From positions 54,762 to 118,761 of the forward strand of contig JASWJB010000113.1 of assembly GCA_032433595.1 (NCBI GenBank): a stretch of 64,000 nucleotides of DNA. The letters run 5' to 3'. The notes beneath the pieces were generated by a model. That model saw nothing but the letters and a program-made list of their open reading frames with translations. It searched no databases and was not told the origin of the DNA. Both the position numbers and the translations under genes were made by a program. This DNA comes from Conoideocrella luteorostrata. Taxonomy: Eukaryota > Ascomycota > Sordariomycetes > Hypocreales > Clavicipitaceae. This document shows, one piece after another, positions 47,993 through 61,772 of the stretch. The first letter of the stretch is position 1; every line of letters begins with the position of its first letter.

Positions 47993-49135
47993 TTATCGAG
48001 CTGTAACAGCACCACCCAGCAGGCGTCCCCACACTCCCCGCTTGTGTCGCTTCTTGGCCGGACCTTCTTGAAGTTGATGATACTGGTCGACAGAAATTTC
48101 GTAGGGCAGCATGCTGCCGTCTGCAGATAATTGAAGTTCCGGTGCAGATTTAGCCAGGTCTGCATCCATGACAATCTCAATCGGCGAGCTGTACAAGCTG
48201 TCCTGAGTTTGCGAAACCTCGCACATGTATGGCGATGGATCAGATTCCAGAGGTGTCGTAGAGCGGGACTGCTGCCGGCTCGAGGCAATCGACGATGCGT
48301 ATGAGCTGGCTGAGCTGCTGTATGTGAGACCAGGTGGTGTAATGGCACCACCACTGGTAGACCGGACAGTTTCGGGGCTGGTATTACGAGAACGAGACTG
48401 TCCACGAGATGAAGCAGGGCTGGGGTAGCGAGTAGCAATCTCGTGTTGACGCCTCTTCTCCTCGCGATGGCGCATCTTCCGGGCGTGTCTCTCGGCGATG
48501 CGGCTGCGGAGGGGCTCAAGGAAGGACTCCAACTCTTGGTAAAGCTCGTGCTCGGTGATTCTCAGCTCCCACTCTAAAAGGAAGAGAAGCTGTTTCTCCA
48601 TCAAGTTAACCTCGGTGCGGTTGAAGCCAAAGCTGTAGAGCTCAGTGTTGATGTGAGTATAGTTGGCCCAGTGCTTGTTCTTGGGAGAGCTGTCATTGAG
48701 ATACTTGGCAGCCAAGATGAGTGAGGCGAGGAAGATACGATGAGTCGTGCATCGTAGGCCACGAGCCACTGGCTGAAGCTTCGACTTGAGACGAGTCAAG
48801 TAGACCAAGGTTGACATGAGAGTCGGCACCTGGACATTGGAGGATACAACAAGCTGTGTGATAAACTCCTCGAGTGTCGGCAAAGTGTTGTCCACAGTTT
48901 CAGCAGCTCTAGATTCGGGACTCCGTGGAGGAGTGGGTGGAAGATCTGATTGTTTTTGCTGTTCCTGAGTTTGCTTCGTTGAGTGTGACAGCGACGTCGG
49001 GGTCGAATCGCATGTGATGACATTGTGAGCGGCGGTGGCGAGAAATGTGATCATTTCACGGCTCACAGGTTGATATACAAACTGGTCCAGGGCGGCTCTG
49101 TTGAGCTCGTCCATGGTTAGTTGCCGTATCGCCAT
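47993..49135 (-). CDS. Pcl-type (PHO80-like) cyclin
   Basis: Single exon, 380 residues. A cyclin of the Pcl1/Pcl2/Pcl9 class, which usually activates the Pho85-type kinase (PhoA/PhoB in Aspergillus) in G1, morphogenesis or nutrient signalling. The cyclin box spans about residues 86-200: TLPTLEEFITQLV, VPTLMSTLVYLTRLKSKL, then the family hallmark HRIFLASLILAAKYLNDSS, KNKHWANYT and MEKQLLFLLEWELRITEHEL. The tail is Ser/Pro/Arg-rich (about 237-300), likely phosphorylated and unstable, and ends with a basic stretch, AKKRHKRGVWGRLL. ATG at 49135 gives MAIRQLTMDELNRAALDQFV, matching the family N-terminus. The next gene upstream is more than 12 kb away, so the promoter and leader may be long. Confidence 0.92.
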   Translation of the reverse strand: MAIRQLTMDELNRAALDQFVYQPVSREMITFLATAAHNVITCDSTPTSLSHSTKQTQEQQKQSDLPPTPPRSPESRAAETVDNTLPTLEEFITQLVVSSNVQVPTLMSTLVYLTRLKSKLQPVARGLRCTTHRIFLASLILAAKYLNDSSPKNKHWANYTHINTELYSFGFNRTEVNLMEKQLLFLLEWELRITEHELYQELESFLEPLRSRIAERHARKMRHREEKRRQHEIATRYPSPASSRGQSRSRNTSPETVRSTSGGAITPPGLTYSSSASSYASSIASSRQQSRSTTPLESDPSPYMCEVSQTQDSLYSSPIEIVMDADLAKSAPELQLSADGSMLPYEISVDQYHQLQEGPAKKRHKRGVWGRLLGGAVTAR

Positions 49136-52100
49136 GGTGAATTAGTATAAATGTGTTGATGTCGAGTGGTGATGAGGATGGTATGGCAAAGGCGACGGTG
49201 AGGAACCACCTCCGATGTAAGTGGAGTGTCGCGGGGAGGGGTGATGGTCACGGAATGGCGATTAGAAGTGAAGATCGATCGCAAACCAAAAAGGTGGGAA
49301 GAGCCAGACCGATATATTATATCGGAAAACCCGGCTGCACGGCCAGTATTAAAATTGAGGAATGGCAAGTGACAAAAAGGAAACAAGGGAGACTAAAGAT
49401 TGGTTCCTTGATGTCAAACAATAGAGGGCGAAAAGCTCATGCGCATGTGGCCTCTTAGTCCTGACAAGTGACCGCCTGAAAGGCCCGTGAACGTTCCGTC
49501 AGTTGGGTGACGTTAGGGACACGGGGCTGAGTGTTGCAGGGGGGCCCAGCAGGGGGTCCGCGGAAGGTGGGTGGGGAGGGGCGTGGGAAGAGAGGGGTGT
49601 GCAGGTGTGGGGCCAACACTTATGGAAGTGGCGGGCTGTGGTACCCAGTGCGTGCCAGTTGCGTGCCTGCAGGAGGTGGGCGAGCGACCACTTTCGGACC
49701 ACTTGCAAGGTGCCTAAGAAAGGGGGCCTTGAGGCTGTCTGCAGGGGGCTAGGAGGGCAATAGGAGCCTGTAACAAAGATCAGACTCAGTTCACTATTCC
49801 GCGACAGCGGATCCAAGGAGCGCAAAATGTTGTACACGCCGTTGCCAAAGGGGCGGTACCGACCGCAGCGCTGGGTGGTGCGGCAGTACGGCGGAAACGA
49901 GGGGCGCAGGTACCAACTTACCGGAGATGGGAGCGCCTTAGATCGCTAGCTGCCAGGTCGACAAGGATCTGGTCCAGCAGGGCACAAGAGGCGTTGCCGT
50001 TGAGCTTGGGCTTTGGCGGCTTGGCTGAGTGGCCGAGTCTGGTCGAATTAGAGTTGAGTTGGGGGGAGATCTGTCAGCAAGGGGAGCTCTCGCTTCTCTT
50101 TCGCTTTCGCTTTAGCTCACTTGAAGTGCGAGATGCGAGAGACGCCTGAAATGTATTCGCCCCAACAGAATCAGTCGTGGAAGGCGCAGTGTCACTATAA
50201 TATCTCTTTCCGCTTTCGTGAATATTGCGGGCACAAGAGACGTTATTAATAGTGGCGAAGTGCCGCGAATGCTCAAGCGACTATATCCAAGTATAACTTA
50301 ATCTTGGTGGATGGAGCGGGTCGAGGATTCGTAGGTGTGGCTGGAGCGTGTCAAGGGCAAGGTCCACAACGTGGCTTGGCTTGCTGTCGTCCGTGCTTGC
50401 GTGCTGCAATCAGGTGACTCTGTCAAATAGTTCGGTCGTCCTTTGTCGAGATAGAAGACCCAAGTCAGACGGAGGCTCAGGGCGAAACCACGGAAAGCAC
50501 GGTATAAAGTCGTCGTAATCGAGAACTTTTGGTTGATTTCGCGTCAAGTAGAAGAGCCTAGACTGAGAGGGTAATGCCGTCTGCGGTTAAGCCGTTGCGC
50601 CGAAGCAATCTAACTCGCCGAAGAATCCGCAATAACGCTTGGGATGGATGTGGAGTCGATATGGCAGGAAACTTCCGATCCAGCAGAAGTATCCTTTCTC
50701 CTTCGTACTTGAGCGTGCAGTTCCGCAAGTTCAAATCGGAAAGAAGAGAAACACACAAAAAAAAAAAAGAAAAGAGTAATAGAGTTGAATTTAGTGAGTG
50801 GAAGTCTCAACCAATGATGTCTTTCACGCAGCGGCTTTGTTGCGGTAGTAGCGTGGGAGAGAGATGTTGGCCGGACCAGTTGGTGACGGGCGTTGATGCA
50901 AGTAGGTTTGGTACAAGAAATATAATGAGAGAAGATTACAGTATCGTCAAGAGAGAGAGGCTAGACTCTCAAAAGATTCACACTGCAGTATACAAGTACC
51001 AGTGGTGGATAAAGAGCGGCCTGTTGTTTAGCAGCTCATGTAACACCAGCGCCAAGGCAGATTCTGTGCTTGTGTATTGTTTCGTCTGAATTAGAGTGAA
51101 TGAACACCGATGAAGAATCCGACCTGCGAACTCGAAGATGGTGGGACAGGATGCCGAGTTATATAGAAGCCGTTCAAAGCTCAAGTGAATCTATTTCTGC
51201 GCCGAGTCTCAATGGGTCGAGATAGACAAACGCAAGGGGGAGGTTGGTTCCTGAGCTGGTAGCCGTGGACTGGAGTGCAGATTTACTGGAGCAATCGGTA
51301 GTCGTTGGATAAAGGGCGGTTGGTGGGTGCGACCGAGTGCGTGACTGGGGTCGGGGGTGGCCTGTCGTTCGCTCTCTACCGTGCTCGTCCGCTTTGTTCG
51401 TCGTCACTGGAATCCAGCAGCGTATAGGAAGGGAGGCCGGGGAAATTGCTTGCCACCAATTTTTACTGTTATGGGTCGAGAAAATGCCACCTTGAAATCT
51501 CAAAGCCAGGAGAAGGGCGAATTAGCAATCCCGGAAGAAAGAAAGAAAAAAAGTTGAAAAATTAAATTAGCGTTCCGTGCTTGAGATGCTAATCCTGCAC
51601 CACCAAAAAAGCAGTAACTTGCAGGCTGAATCGCGTTGCGTTGCGTTTTGCGTAATATGGCGTGAAAAAGAAGAAAGCAAAAACGCGTCCCTGCTTTTCT
51701 CTACTCGTCTATGTGGTCAGGGCACAAGAATATCAGCGTCGTCGTCCTGCGGTAAACTGTTGTAGCACCTCCCAGAGGTATGCACTTTGCTGACGATCTC
51801 GTCTGTGTCGTTTCAAACCTCGGGCGGGGTGCAAGGTGGATTTGCAGGCAGTTCTGAACTGGAATAGTGGGTGGAGGTCTGGTCTGGATCAGGACAGACG
51901 GCGAATAGTTCTAAAAGCTGGCCACTCAAGACGTCGGGAAAGAGCGAACCAAAGGGGCGAAAAAGAAAGGACTAGCGAACACTGAGCCGGCAGGTGCACG
52001 AGGCAGAGGAAGTGAGAGGCGAGGCAAGGCCAACAAAGGACCAAATAGTAAAAAGATATTGGACAGACAGAAACAAGTCCACCCGTTCCAATAATGCCCC

Positions 52101-55100
52101 ACGGGAATGCCTGAAGTCGAGAAAAGAAAGGAAGGGGTATTTAAAGGAAATAAAAATCTGCAATGAATTCAAACAAATCGAGAAGAGGGAAAGGTGGATG
52201 GGAAGGGCAGTAAATAAGTATTGGCAATCTCGAATCTTGGTTTTATCTGACGTTCTCACCCGATATAGGTGACAACTTGACATGGGGTGATTTATGGGCG
52301 CTTGATCAGATGTACATAGAATACGTCGCAGTTACTCCGTATTGTATAGCAGCTACGGCGCAAGCCAAGTATAGCCCACGCTGACCATGGACTAGTCTGA
52401 TGTACTCGCTATGCGCCTGTGGCGGGTCGAGCAAGCAGATACCAACGAAAACCATGTAGATGCTACAGCTTACAGCCAAGGGAGACTCTCGCTACGAATC
52501 ATCCGGAAAGCATGTCCGCGTGGGCAATATTTCTGGACAATGAACGGACCATCGCAATCATTGCGCAGTGCAACGCACGGAGAACACACTCCGCACCGAC
52601 ATACATACTTCTCTGGTCAAATACGTGGCCCAGGTATGGAGTACATGCACCGTTGCTTCGTGCCCGTCTACGGCCCTCCGCCAACCATTGTCGCTCCATC
52701 GTCGCAGCCTGACGTGAAAAAAAGATTTGATACAAGGAACAGGCAGGCCAAAGACGGAACACCTACTCCTCTTGTTTGTGGCGGCGGAGCGTCGACCAGC
52801 AACATTTGCTGTGAGCCCGTCGTTAACGCTGCTGAGAAATGGGGCAGGGCGCTACAAGACGAGCTGTAGACCAGGCGATTTGACAAAAGGCATCTCCATA
52901 TTCAGAAGTGGTTAATATTGGAAGTAATACTTGCAGGCATGCCATGCAAAACGATGCAGTAGAACAGGAGATGGCGGCTTATTCCTGCACACTGACTGGC
53001 TGCCAGCGTTTCGCAGGCACCGGCCCGCCAACTGCGAAACACAGCGGCCCGGAACGCTATTGGTCCAGCACTCATCCATCTTGAAACAAAAATGGGCCCC
53101 TTCCCTATGAAACGGGTCGCCCAATGGCAGGCACAGCTGTGACTTGGACCACCTTTTATTGCCTCTGGTTGGAATGAGGATCCTCAAACGAGCCGACCAG
53201 TCAACCCAAACAGACCAGCCCCAACCCGATTGCCTGAACGTGGCCCGACGTCCATGTTTCTGCTTCTTGCCTGTATTATGAATGCGATGCTTGCTGGCCA
53301 ATGGCGATGCTTGATGACACTACTTGGCGGTCCAGTGGGCCATGTTTCTTCAGGCGTCAAGCCAGGAGGCGGCTTGTCGGAGGATTCAGGCCGTCTCTAG
53401 TCATGGTAGGTGTCGCAGGTCGCCAGTTCGAGGCAATACAACTTGGGTCTGGTCTTTAGGCGAGGCTGTGTTTTTGGTGTCGATTGTTGACTTGTACTCC
53501 GTACGCAGAACGTTTTCCATTTGTTGGCATTCGCATTGCTATATCCACGACATTGCACGACCTCTAATGGCCGCGCTCGCATGACATTGCTCATGGAATG
53601 CCCATCAACCGTTTGCTGGCACCGCCAAAAGAAAGTCCCTGAAATCGTTCCGTTGCTCGGACCTTTGGGGCCGCCTTGGGCGCACACGTTTAGTTTTTCT
53701 GCTTATTTGGCTTGCCTGGCGTGCATAACCAAACGAGCTACGACAGCCACTGCATCGTGCAAACCCCAGCCTATGCAGGGGAAAAGCAAAGGCGCAATTT
53801 TTAGTAGTTTCTTTTTTTTTTTTTTTTCGCCCACAATGTTGCAATATGGATTTTTACTCCTGTACTACTGGATTTAGTGGTTCGGTGGACGCTGCGTCCG
53901 CTTGCTTTCCCTGTGTGTGAATTTGAGGAGATTCCACGTCCTATCATGAATTGGAATAAGGCCTGCCCAACACGACTGGGGTATAAGTTCCGATATAGGC
54001 CGCAGTGGAGCCACCGCATGAAAGCATCAGCGTGGGATCTTGACATGGCGTGGCATTGATAAGGCCAAGTTCGCTCTAGTTGTCGTGGCTAGCCTACTCC
54101 GTTGCCTCGTTCTTGAATTCGGAGCATCTACATGACATATGGAGCATTCCTTACGGAGTACGGAGTACACTATGCTCCTTACGCAGCAATTCATTAGCAG
54201 AGCAAGCCCAGCTCGAGTGGATGTGGCATCAGAATTTGCTGGCAGCCAGCCCTGTTGCCCAATCAGCCAGTTAGTTATGTAGCCACAGCGGCGAGTCATC
54301 AAGTTCTTGACTCGACAATCAGAGTCAGCAACTCTTTGTCATGCTGACTTGGTGGGATTACATCACGAAACTTGAACAATCGGTCCTGATTCTGTTTGTC
54401 ACAGTATCTTTCGGCGAAATGATGAACTGTTCCTGCGAGCAGCCGCATACCCCCCCATAATTGAACTGAAAATTGGTGCCAGATGCTTAGCCAAATTGAC
54501 ACAGTCTCGTATCAGACTCTGGTGTGGCTTCTACAAGTATGGAGTCGTGCTAACTACATACGGAGACGGTCGCCCACAAAGCAGCGGGAACAAGGCGTCG
54601 ATTGACGACTACATTGACCCCTGACGCTCTCGGGCTGTCAAAGTGTTGCTAGAAAAGGCTGATCGCACCAGGCTGTTCTCCGTTATAACTACAATAACTA
54701 CTCTGTAATCTGTGTGACAACACAACAAGGCGGGGCGTGCGCGGAAGCCGTCGTCTGGTGCATATCAAGGCGGACGTCGACGGTCACCGGCGGTCAGACG
54801 GATCAACCGCCCTGCCTTACTTACTTACCTTGGGCCGCATGGCCAGTTTTGGGATGATATGGGACACTGCGGAACCTTAATCGAACATGTTGAACAGCGG
54901 CCTGAATTGCTGGACTCGGGAATTCAAGTACGATTTTCCCAGCACATGATGACGCATGAGGTTTTCAGACCCAGCCTGGCTTCTCACGTCCACGTCGATC
55001 AGTCAGCGGCGTCCTCCCGACGCACCAGGCAACGGCGAAGATGGGATTTTACATGCATCGCCACTGGCACAGATCTTGTCATACAACACATCATCATTAC

Positions 55101-56480
55101 GCATTTGACTATCCAAGACTGAACATCTATGGACATCGCCTTTAGTACCTGAGGAGCAATGTCCCCCACACTCATTGGCCGTCCAATGACACCATCATCT
55201 ACTCCGTAGTTATATATTGTCTCTGTTGACTCTTTTTCCACAAAGTGGTCTCACTTTTCGAATTTATCAAGTCCAGCGTCCTGCTATCCTTATCCTTCCA
55301 TATGTCTCGTATGCCACTTTCATGCGCCTATAGTACAGTCCATAACTAGTTGATGATGACAAGGAGAAAAAGGGCCGTCTTAGCCTCAGAAAGCTAGCCA
55401 GCGCAATTTCGTGCCCTCGTGTGTGAGCAGCTCACCCGCCGCCCCGCCCCCCCGATTGCCTATTTAGGCAACCACTTCCAGTTACTGGCATGCGGATGGG
55501 TGACATCGAAGGGCTATTCATTCACATGGTAACGCCCTCCTGCACGAAAAAAAATGGCGCAAAGCCATTCAAGACATGGGAATGCCGTTCGGTGACTGAC
55601 TGGCATCATGGCAGGGTAGAGACGCTCTTTTTTTTTTTTAAAGCAAAAATAAAAAACTGTCTTATAATGCGTTCCCATGGAGTGTTACATCGAAAACGAC
55701 TAGGGCGACGTGCTGCATTGATTCCTGTCATCATCTAGAACCTCGGTGTCTGTCGAGCATATGCGATGCGAAACATTGCAATTCTGGATGATGCTCGAGA
55801 TGCTCAGGTGGTGATCACATCGAACGTTACACACAGCCAGTCCAGTCAGTCCAGTCAGTCATGTTGCGCATCTTGTGGCAGCACGGAGTAGTTGGCATCC
55901 ATTACGCACGTAAAACGATGTTAGTACACGAGCTCTTTGTATATGCCGTACTGAAGAATGCACTGATTCAGGTGACAAAAGCTGTGTCAAGTGCCATGAC
56001 ACCCTAATGAGAAGGGATGCGATCCTAGCCGTGCCCACACAATAGGGATCACATTACTTTTCTCCGCGCACGACTGGGAAAGAAGGGAGGGCAGCTGCGG
56101 GTGTGGTGTGGCGCGGCGATGGCGAGGGCGAGATTAATGGCCATCTTGCCATTGTCGCCCATGGCAGCACATCGTTTCCAGCGGTTTTTGGCCCTTTGCA
56201 AGCTGCCTTGGACGCATTTACTATACATCCCCGCCAGGTCCTGCTTCTCTGCAGCAGATATCCCGGCCGGTATATCAATATATGAGGCAACGTTTCCTGG
56301 TTTCCCTCATCATGCAGTATGGACATGCACCCACACGGCAAACACAATACCGCCGAATGGGAGGGCGGGGGGGCGGAAGAGGGTCTTCCGCCCCATCATC
56401 CCATCTACAACAACTTTGTAGTTAAGCGGCATCCCGAAATGCCTCGTCCGTAATAATAGCCCACCCCAACTACTATCTAC

Positions 56481-56514
56481 AATATGCGCAGCCCTCCAAT
56501 ATGCGCAGCCCTCC
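56481..56514. repeat. perfect 17-bp tandem duplication
   Basis: AATATGCGCAGCCCTCC occurs twice with no gap. It is a local slippage-type duplication in non-coding DNA. Confidence 0.85.
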
Positions 56515-58200
56515 AGGTTGCGGCATCCCACGGAGTAGCAGACTAACTACTCCGCAGTTAAGTAAACTATTTGTCAAGCCGGCTTCCAAAATATGGGGTA
56601 ATCCCGGCGCAAAGAAACGAACCTCCAGCCCTTGGCGCCTGACACACACCACATCCCACATCCCATCATCCATCATCAACCCACATGCCATCCATCCATC
56701 CATCCAGCCAGCCAGCCCAGACCTCACTCTCTACTGACTAACCTGCGAACTGCTCCGACGAGGGACGATCAGAGAATAGAGTACTCCGTAGTTCGTTAGT
56801 TACTCCGTAGAGTACTACACATGTGTGACCGTGGCTCCCCCACCGCGGATCGACCACCCCCCCCCCAATGCACAAACCAGAAGCTATTTTAACGCACCCT
56901 TCTTCTCGAGCTGGCGCATGTACCGTGCCGGGCTGCCCCAGATTCTAGACAGGTGCTCCACCGGAGCCTCGTGGTGATTGGTTCGTGCCGGCGAGGCCCT
57001 GAAACTTGCTTGGTAGACCCCCCTCCCTCTTTCCTCCCCCCCCCCCTTCCCCTTTTTCTCCCTCGTCCCTCTAGGGTCTTTTCGAGTCTCAGCCAATGAA
57101 GGCGAATTGAAGGCGAATTGGATGCAGTAGCTCACGGAGCAACCACACATAAAGCAGTCGGCAACGAAGAGAAAGAGTGCAGGGTAACCAATTAACAACG
57201 ATGTGGCTGATGCGATAGGGCTAGCCTCCAGACGGCAAGAAACATGGCTGAGGAGAGACACGCAGTCGGCGAAATCCTCCAATGAAGAGGTTCAACCGCC
57301 GCCAAAAAAAAAAATTCGCGAGTGTGCAAGCCGGTTTATTTTTACTTTTTGAATTTTTTATTCTCCTTTTAGTTTCGCCCAAGATCATGATAATGACGAC
57401 ATTGAAGTTCTTTTTGGTATTTCGCCCCCCTCGCCCCACGCCCGCGGCCCTTCTTCCTCCGGACCTCCCGACACGGTGCATCGCAGCGGCTTGTTGTATT
57501 TTCGTCACTATTGGCTGTTTTTTGTCATGCAGGTTTCACGATGGGCTCGGTGCGAATCCCATCGCCGCTGTGATGGCGCCGAGACGGAACAATTGCACGG
57601 AGTAACTTCATGTGAGGTGTCTATCGCATACGTATGGAGTACTAGTATGGCACGAGGATAATGCGGCGGCGGGCTTTGCCCGTGCTGATGAGTCGAAATA
57701 AACCCCCCCCGTCCCCCCCCCCCCAATCTACTCCGTACTTCGTAGACAGTTTCTATTAGTTATTATCCTTATCCCGCCTGGCATCCATTACAGTACGAGC
57801 CACGCCCAGGTAACTAGTAGGCATTTTATTCTGGACAGGCTACGTTTCACCATGTCCAGCAACCAGTTAATCTAGTTGATATGCACCTGAATACGGAGTA
57901 TGGACTGACTGCTTACCCAGTTAGCTGGATATACTGTACCGCAATACGGAGTACGATTGTACGAGATTGTTTACGATCCCGTGCGGCAGGGGCCCTCCCC
58001 CTCCCCAGTCAGGATTACTACGCAAAAGGAGGGCGCTGCTCTCGCTACTCGACCAACTGCAAGAGTGGCCGGGTAAGAAAATAGACTGGTAGGTGGTGGT
58101 AACGATACAGTACCGTACCGAGTGCCGAGCACTCTATTACTACCAGTTATACACTCTGTACTCCGTACTCTGTAGATAGTTAGTTTTTGCGTCGTTCCGT

Positions 58201-58264
58201 ACTGTACTGACCTGACCTGAACTGAACTGAACTGAACTGAACTGTGCTGTGCTGTGCTGTGCTG
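58201..58264. repeat. pentanucleotide microsatellite evolving through variants
   Basis: Units of five bases change step by step along the tract: CTGAC, then CTGAA (about five copies), then CTGTG (about four copies). The ordered change of unit suggests successive expansions of point-mutated units. Confidence 0.75.
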
Positions 58265-59161
58265 CACAATAAATGCAATACATTACTCCGTACAATTCCA
58301 GTACAATAGCAATATGCTTCGTGTACACCCTGCTCGGAGCAGGATCTAGCCCAGCCATGCAGGATCGATCGCCTTGAGAGTACTGATAGTTGTGTTACGA
58401 ATACCTTGTGTTGTGCTCCGTACAATAAATAACTGGTGGGTAACTACTCCGTACGACTCGTAAAACAACAGCGGTATAGTTATTACTCCGTAGTTCGTGT
58501 GTAGATATGTTACATGGCATGCAGGGTGGGAGGCCCGAACATGCCGCGACTGACTGAGTGACTGACTGAGTACGGAGTAACTGACTGTGATAAACAACCG
58601 AGTGAAGCGGAATGGCGGGTCAAGGATCACGGTTGAGCAAGGCAAGGATAGGGTAGGCCCAGGGCCCAGGGGCTAAAATCAAGCGAGCGATAGATAGACA
58701 GGGGCGGGGGCCGAGGCCGAGGCAGCAGGGGTTCCGCGGCCGTCAACTTGCTCATCTCATCCTTCCATCCGGGCATGGCATCCATCTCCGATACCACGGT
58801 TTTTTTTTATTTTACTCTCTGCCTATTACTGTGCTCCGTATGTACGTCGTACAAGAAGACAGACAGACTGCCCGGGCGAATGAGATGAATGCGCTGGGTT
58901 TGGGGGGGAGGGGACCGGGGGCAGAGGGGAGATTTCTAGGTACCGAGGACCGAGTTCCGAGTAACTAACGAGCTACCGACCGAACTAGGTATTTTGCAAT
59001 ATACTAGTAGGAATATAGGAGTAGTTATCATGCATGCCCTTCCCGTTGCCCATGCACACATACTAGTAATACATAATGCACGAGCATGACAGCAACGCCT
59101 GTGCATTGTCTGGGCATCGCTAGAGCATCACGACAGAGGCTACAGTACAATACGGAGCATA

Positions 59162-59261
59162 AACAACATCAACAACAACAGCAACAACAACAGCAACAAC
59201 AACAGCAACAACAACAGCAACAACAACAGCAACAACAACAGCATCAACAACAGCAACAACA
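59162..59261 (+). repeat. CAA/CAG microsatellite, about 100 bp
   Basis: CAACAACAG units repeat about ten times with two CATCAA interruptions. One frame reads as a polyglutamine run inside an 85-codon ORF, but no conserved sequence flanks the tract, so I do not call it a gene. The region is surrounded by other microsatellites. Confidence 0.8.
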
Positions 59262-59473
59262 AACCCCCCGTCTTAAATACCAGACAAGAGGAGAGACGAG
59301 ACAAGAGCGGCTCGACGTATCCCCTCGACAATGTTCTACGTAGCTCCTCCGTACATGCTGCGCCTGTTGTTCCATGCAAATTACGCCAATAGTGCCGTCT
59401 ACCAGCCAACGCGGCACGTGGCCAATGCTATTATTGCATTGTATTGCGCTGTACGGAGTATGGCATTGCACTA

Positions 59474-59675
59474 GACCGCACCGCACCGCACCGCACCGCA
59501 CTGTACTCCGTATTAATACTGTATCGTAACTATTGTATTGTATTGTTTTGCACTCCGTATTGTATGTAGCAAACTTGCAGGCGGCGGCCCTGCCTGTCTA
59601 ACCAATCTGACAGCCGCCACGCCACGCCACGCCACGCCACGCCCGCATCCGCAGCCGCATCCGCATCCGCATCCA
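59474..59675. repeat. (ACCGC)n, (CCACG)n and (CGCATC)n microsatellites
   Basis: Five copies of ACCGC at 59474-59501, five of CCACG at about 59618-59642 and five of the CGCATC/CGCAGC hexamer at about 59643-59675, with two TACTCCGTA-type motifs between the first and second tracts. Confidence 0.7.
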
Positions 59676-61772
59676 CCCAAAGCCACAGACACAGCATGTC
59701 CTCAATATAATTTCCACACAACGCGCAACAGGGCTCTTTTCTTAGAAACACCAGCCCAATCCCGTATAGTTTGCCTACCGCGCGTCGTGAGAGATAAAAT
59801 AGATGCCAGCCCAGCCCGGCCCGGCCCAGTCCACCTGGGCATCCGAACCCGACCCTCGCACCAGGCAAAGCAAGCAATTCAATTCGAGAAAAGAAAAGAA
59901 AAAAATTTTCCGGCAAAAAACAGCGCAACTAAACAGTACTCCGTACATACGTGTAAATACATACAATACTACTCTGTACTCCGCGTACTCCGTACACTAT
60001 TGGCCCAGTCCAGCCCAGAACTCGTACAGCCACTGAGAAGCCCGGACCGCGGTGCGCCTAGACCGAGCTGCGAGAACGAACTAGTTCGCAGCAGGCAGTA
60101 GCAGCAGCCGCAGCAGTCGGAGCGTCCGGCCGCCGAGACAAGATGCTTCTCGAACGAGCAGCTTACTGTAGCTACTGGCGCTGCACTCCGTACTAGTACG
60201 GGGTGCAGCTCGCCAAGCTGCCCAGCCAAGAATACCTTTTCCGCATAATTTGCAGTCTGCTCATCTCGCTAACGAGCGAATTGCTTCAGGACATGCAGGG
60301 AATTGTAATAGTACGCGGCATGTATGTATGTACGCTGTACGGAGTACGCCGTAAGCGCTTTGCCCATCAATTGATGGGTGCATCAGGGACGTTGGTAGTT
60401 TGTAAGTGAGCACTCCGTACTCTGTAGTTTGTACTCCGTAGTTTCCACTCCGCTCCTCGTTCGCCTGATACTGCTCCGTCTCAGCTGTCTCATGCCCAAC
60501 CGCCCCACTCAAGAAACTCCCTCGCATCTGCGACGCCTTCACATCTGATACATGCAAATTTTGCGCGTACATGAGTGCAAATCAAACATCAAACATCAAA
60601 CGGATGAGCAGGTAGATCCTGCTCCTGGTCGAAAAGCACAGGTGTACACCCTCTCAACCCACCCAATGAGTTCATCCGTTCCATTGGCGCGCGCCCTGCT
60701 TGAAAGAACGGCCAATGAACAGGGGTGAGCGCTTATGCGTCTACAAGCGCCGGGTTTCACTAAGCGCCCAACAGCTTGACATCCCCTATGTACTTCCAGA
60801 AATACACACACACGAGAGGACAAAACTCTACTCCATAATATCGGGGCATCTATAAAGGCGTGAGGCTTCCGAGGCGGTTAACGCTCCAATCGAACCGTAC
60901 ACAGCTTGTCGGGTGGACTGTTCCTCAGTAAAATAAGGAGGGAGGGAAACGCGCAATATCAGCACTAAAAGGTATGAAACAGCGGGTTTATCCCGACCAT
61001 GCCTGGCTAGACTGTCATGGCTTGCAATTTACTGTTCTTGAGGCTTGAGTTCGTGGGACCAAATAGCCGCTCTCTCGCTCCTTCAATGCATGCAGTGATG
61101 ATGATGGTGGTGGCGTGTATGTTTTGTTTTTGTTTCGCATTTGAACGTCCAAATCTATCAGCCCTGTCCGTGAACCCAGAACCAAAGAAACCAGTTTGGC
61201 TGTCGTCTACTCCGTACATGAATTAAAAAAAAGACAACAAAGGAAAAAGAGCCATTTAGCCTCACACAAGAAGCCTGCCTCCCTTCGCTCCAAGGGATGC
61301 GTCACCGAAAATACAATGCTGGTTGTCCAGCTCCCAACATGATGAACTCAATCGTGTCAAACCAAGCGTCTCTTTACAGCCGGCCTCTGTTGTTCGTATC
61401 ACCCTGTACAAACTGCCAACGGGGGTCCAAGGAAAAAGCGAGCTTCAGAAGAAGAGGACGAAGAAGAAGAAGAAGAAGAAGTGAGATGCCCACCAGTCAT
61501 CCTCGCCATCCTGCATCATACGCCCTGTCGGGGAGGTCATGCTCAAATTGCGAAAATAACGAAGGAATGACTGTTAGGTTGGTGACTGACTTGCTGTTAC
61601 GTGGGCCAATATTCTGGAGATTTGCTCTGCACTTCATTCGTAACCTGAAGGTCTCGTTTTGGCGCTGTGAAGAATGCTGCCCTACCCTTTCAGAGCGAAC
61701 GCAGAACCGTTTCTGCGTTCTCTCTGGCCAGGAACTTCAGCGGCCGGCGGCGCATGGTCGTACTAACCTTCC

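Larger units (their letters stand above)
49136..61772. other. 12.6-kb region without a recognisable gene
   Basis: The largest gap in the window. The first 3 kb (to about 52300) is probably the promoter and a long leader of the cyclin gene; an ACGCGT MCB-like site lies at 51683-51688. The rest has about 25 TACGGAGTA motifs, most between 56.7 and 60.5 kb, and dense microsatellites. Every ORF longer than 100 codons here is unrecognised, compositionally biased or opposed by an equal reverse ORF. I searched by eye for tRNA A/B boxes and found none convincing. The last 1 kb includes a (GAA)n tract near 61456-61482 and the presumed CDK1 3' end. Confidence 0.5.

Noticed and set aside
59086..59343. 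85-codon polyglutamine ORF
   Set aside because: It is the CAA/CAG microsatellite read in one frame; no conserved flanking protein sequence, no splice context.
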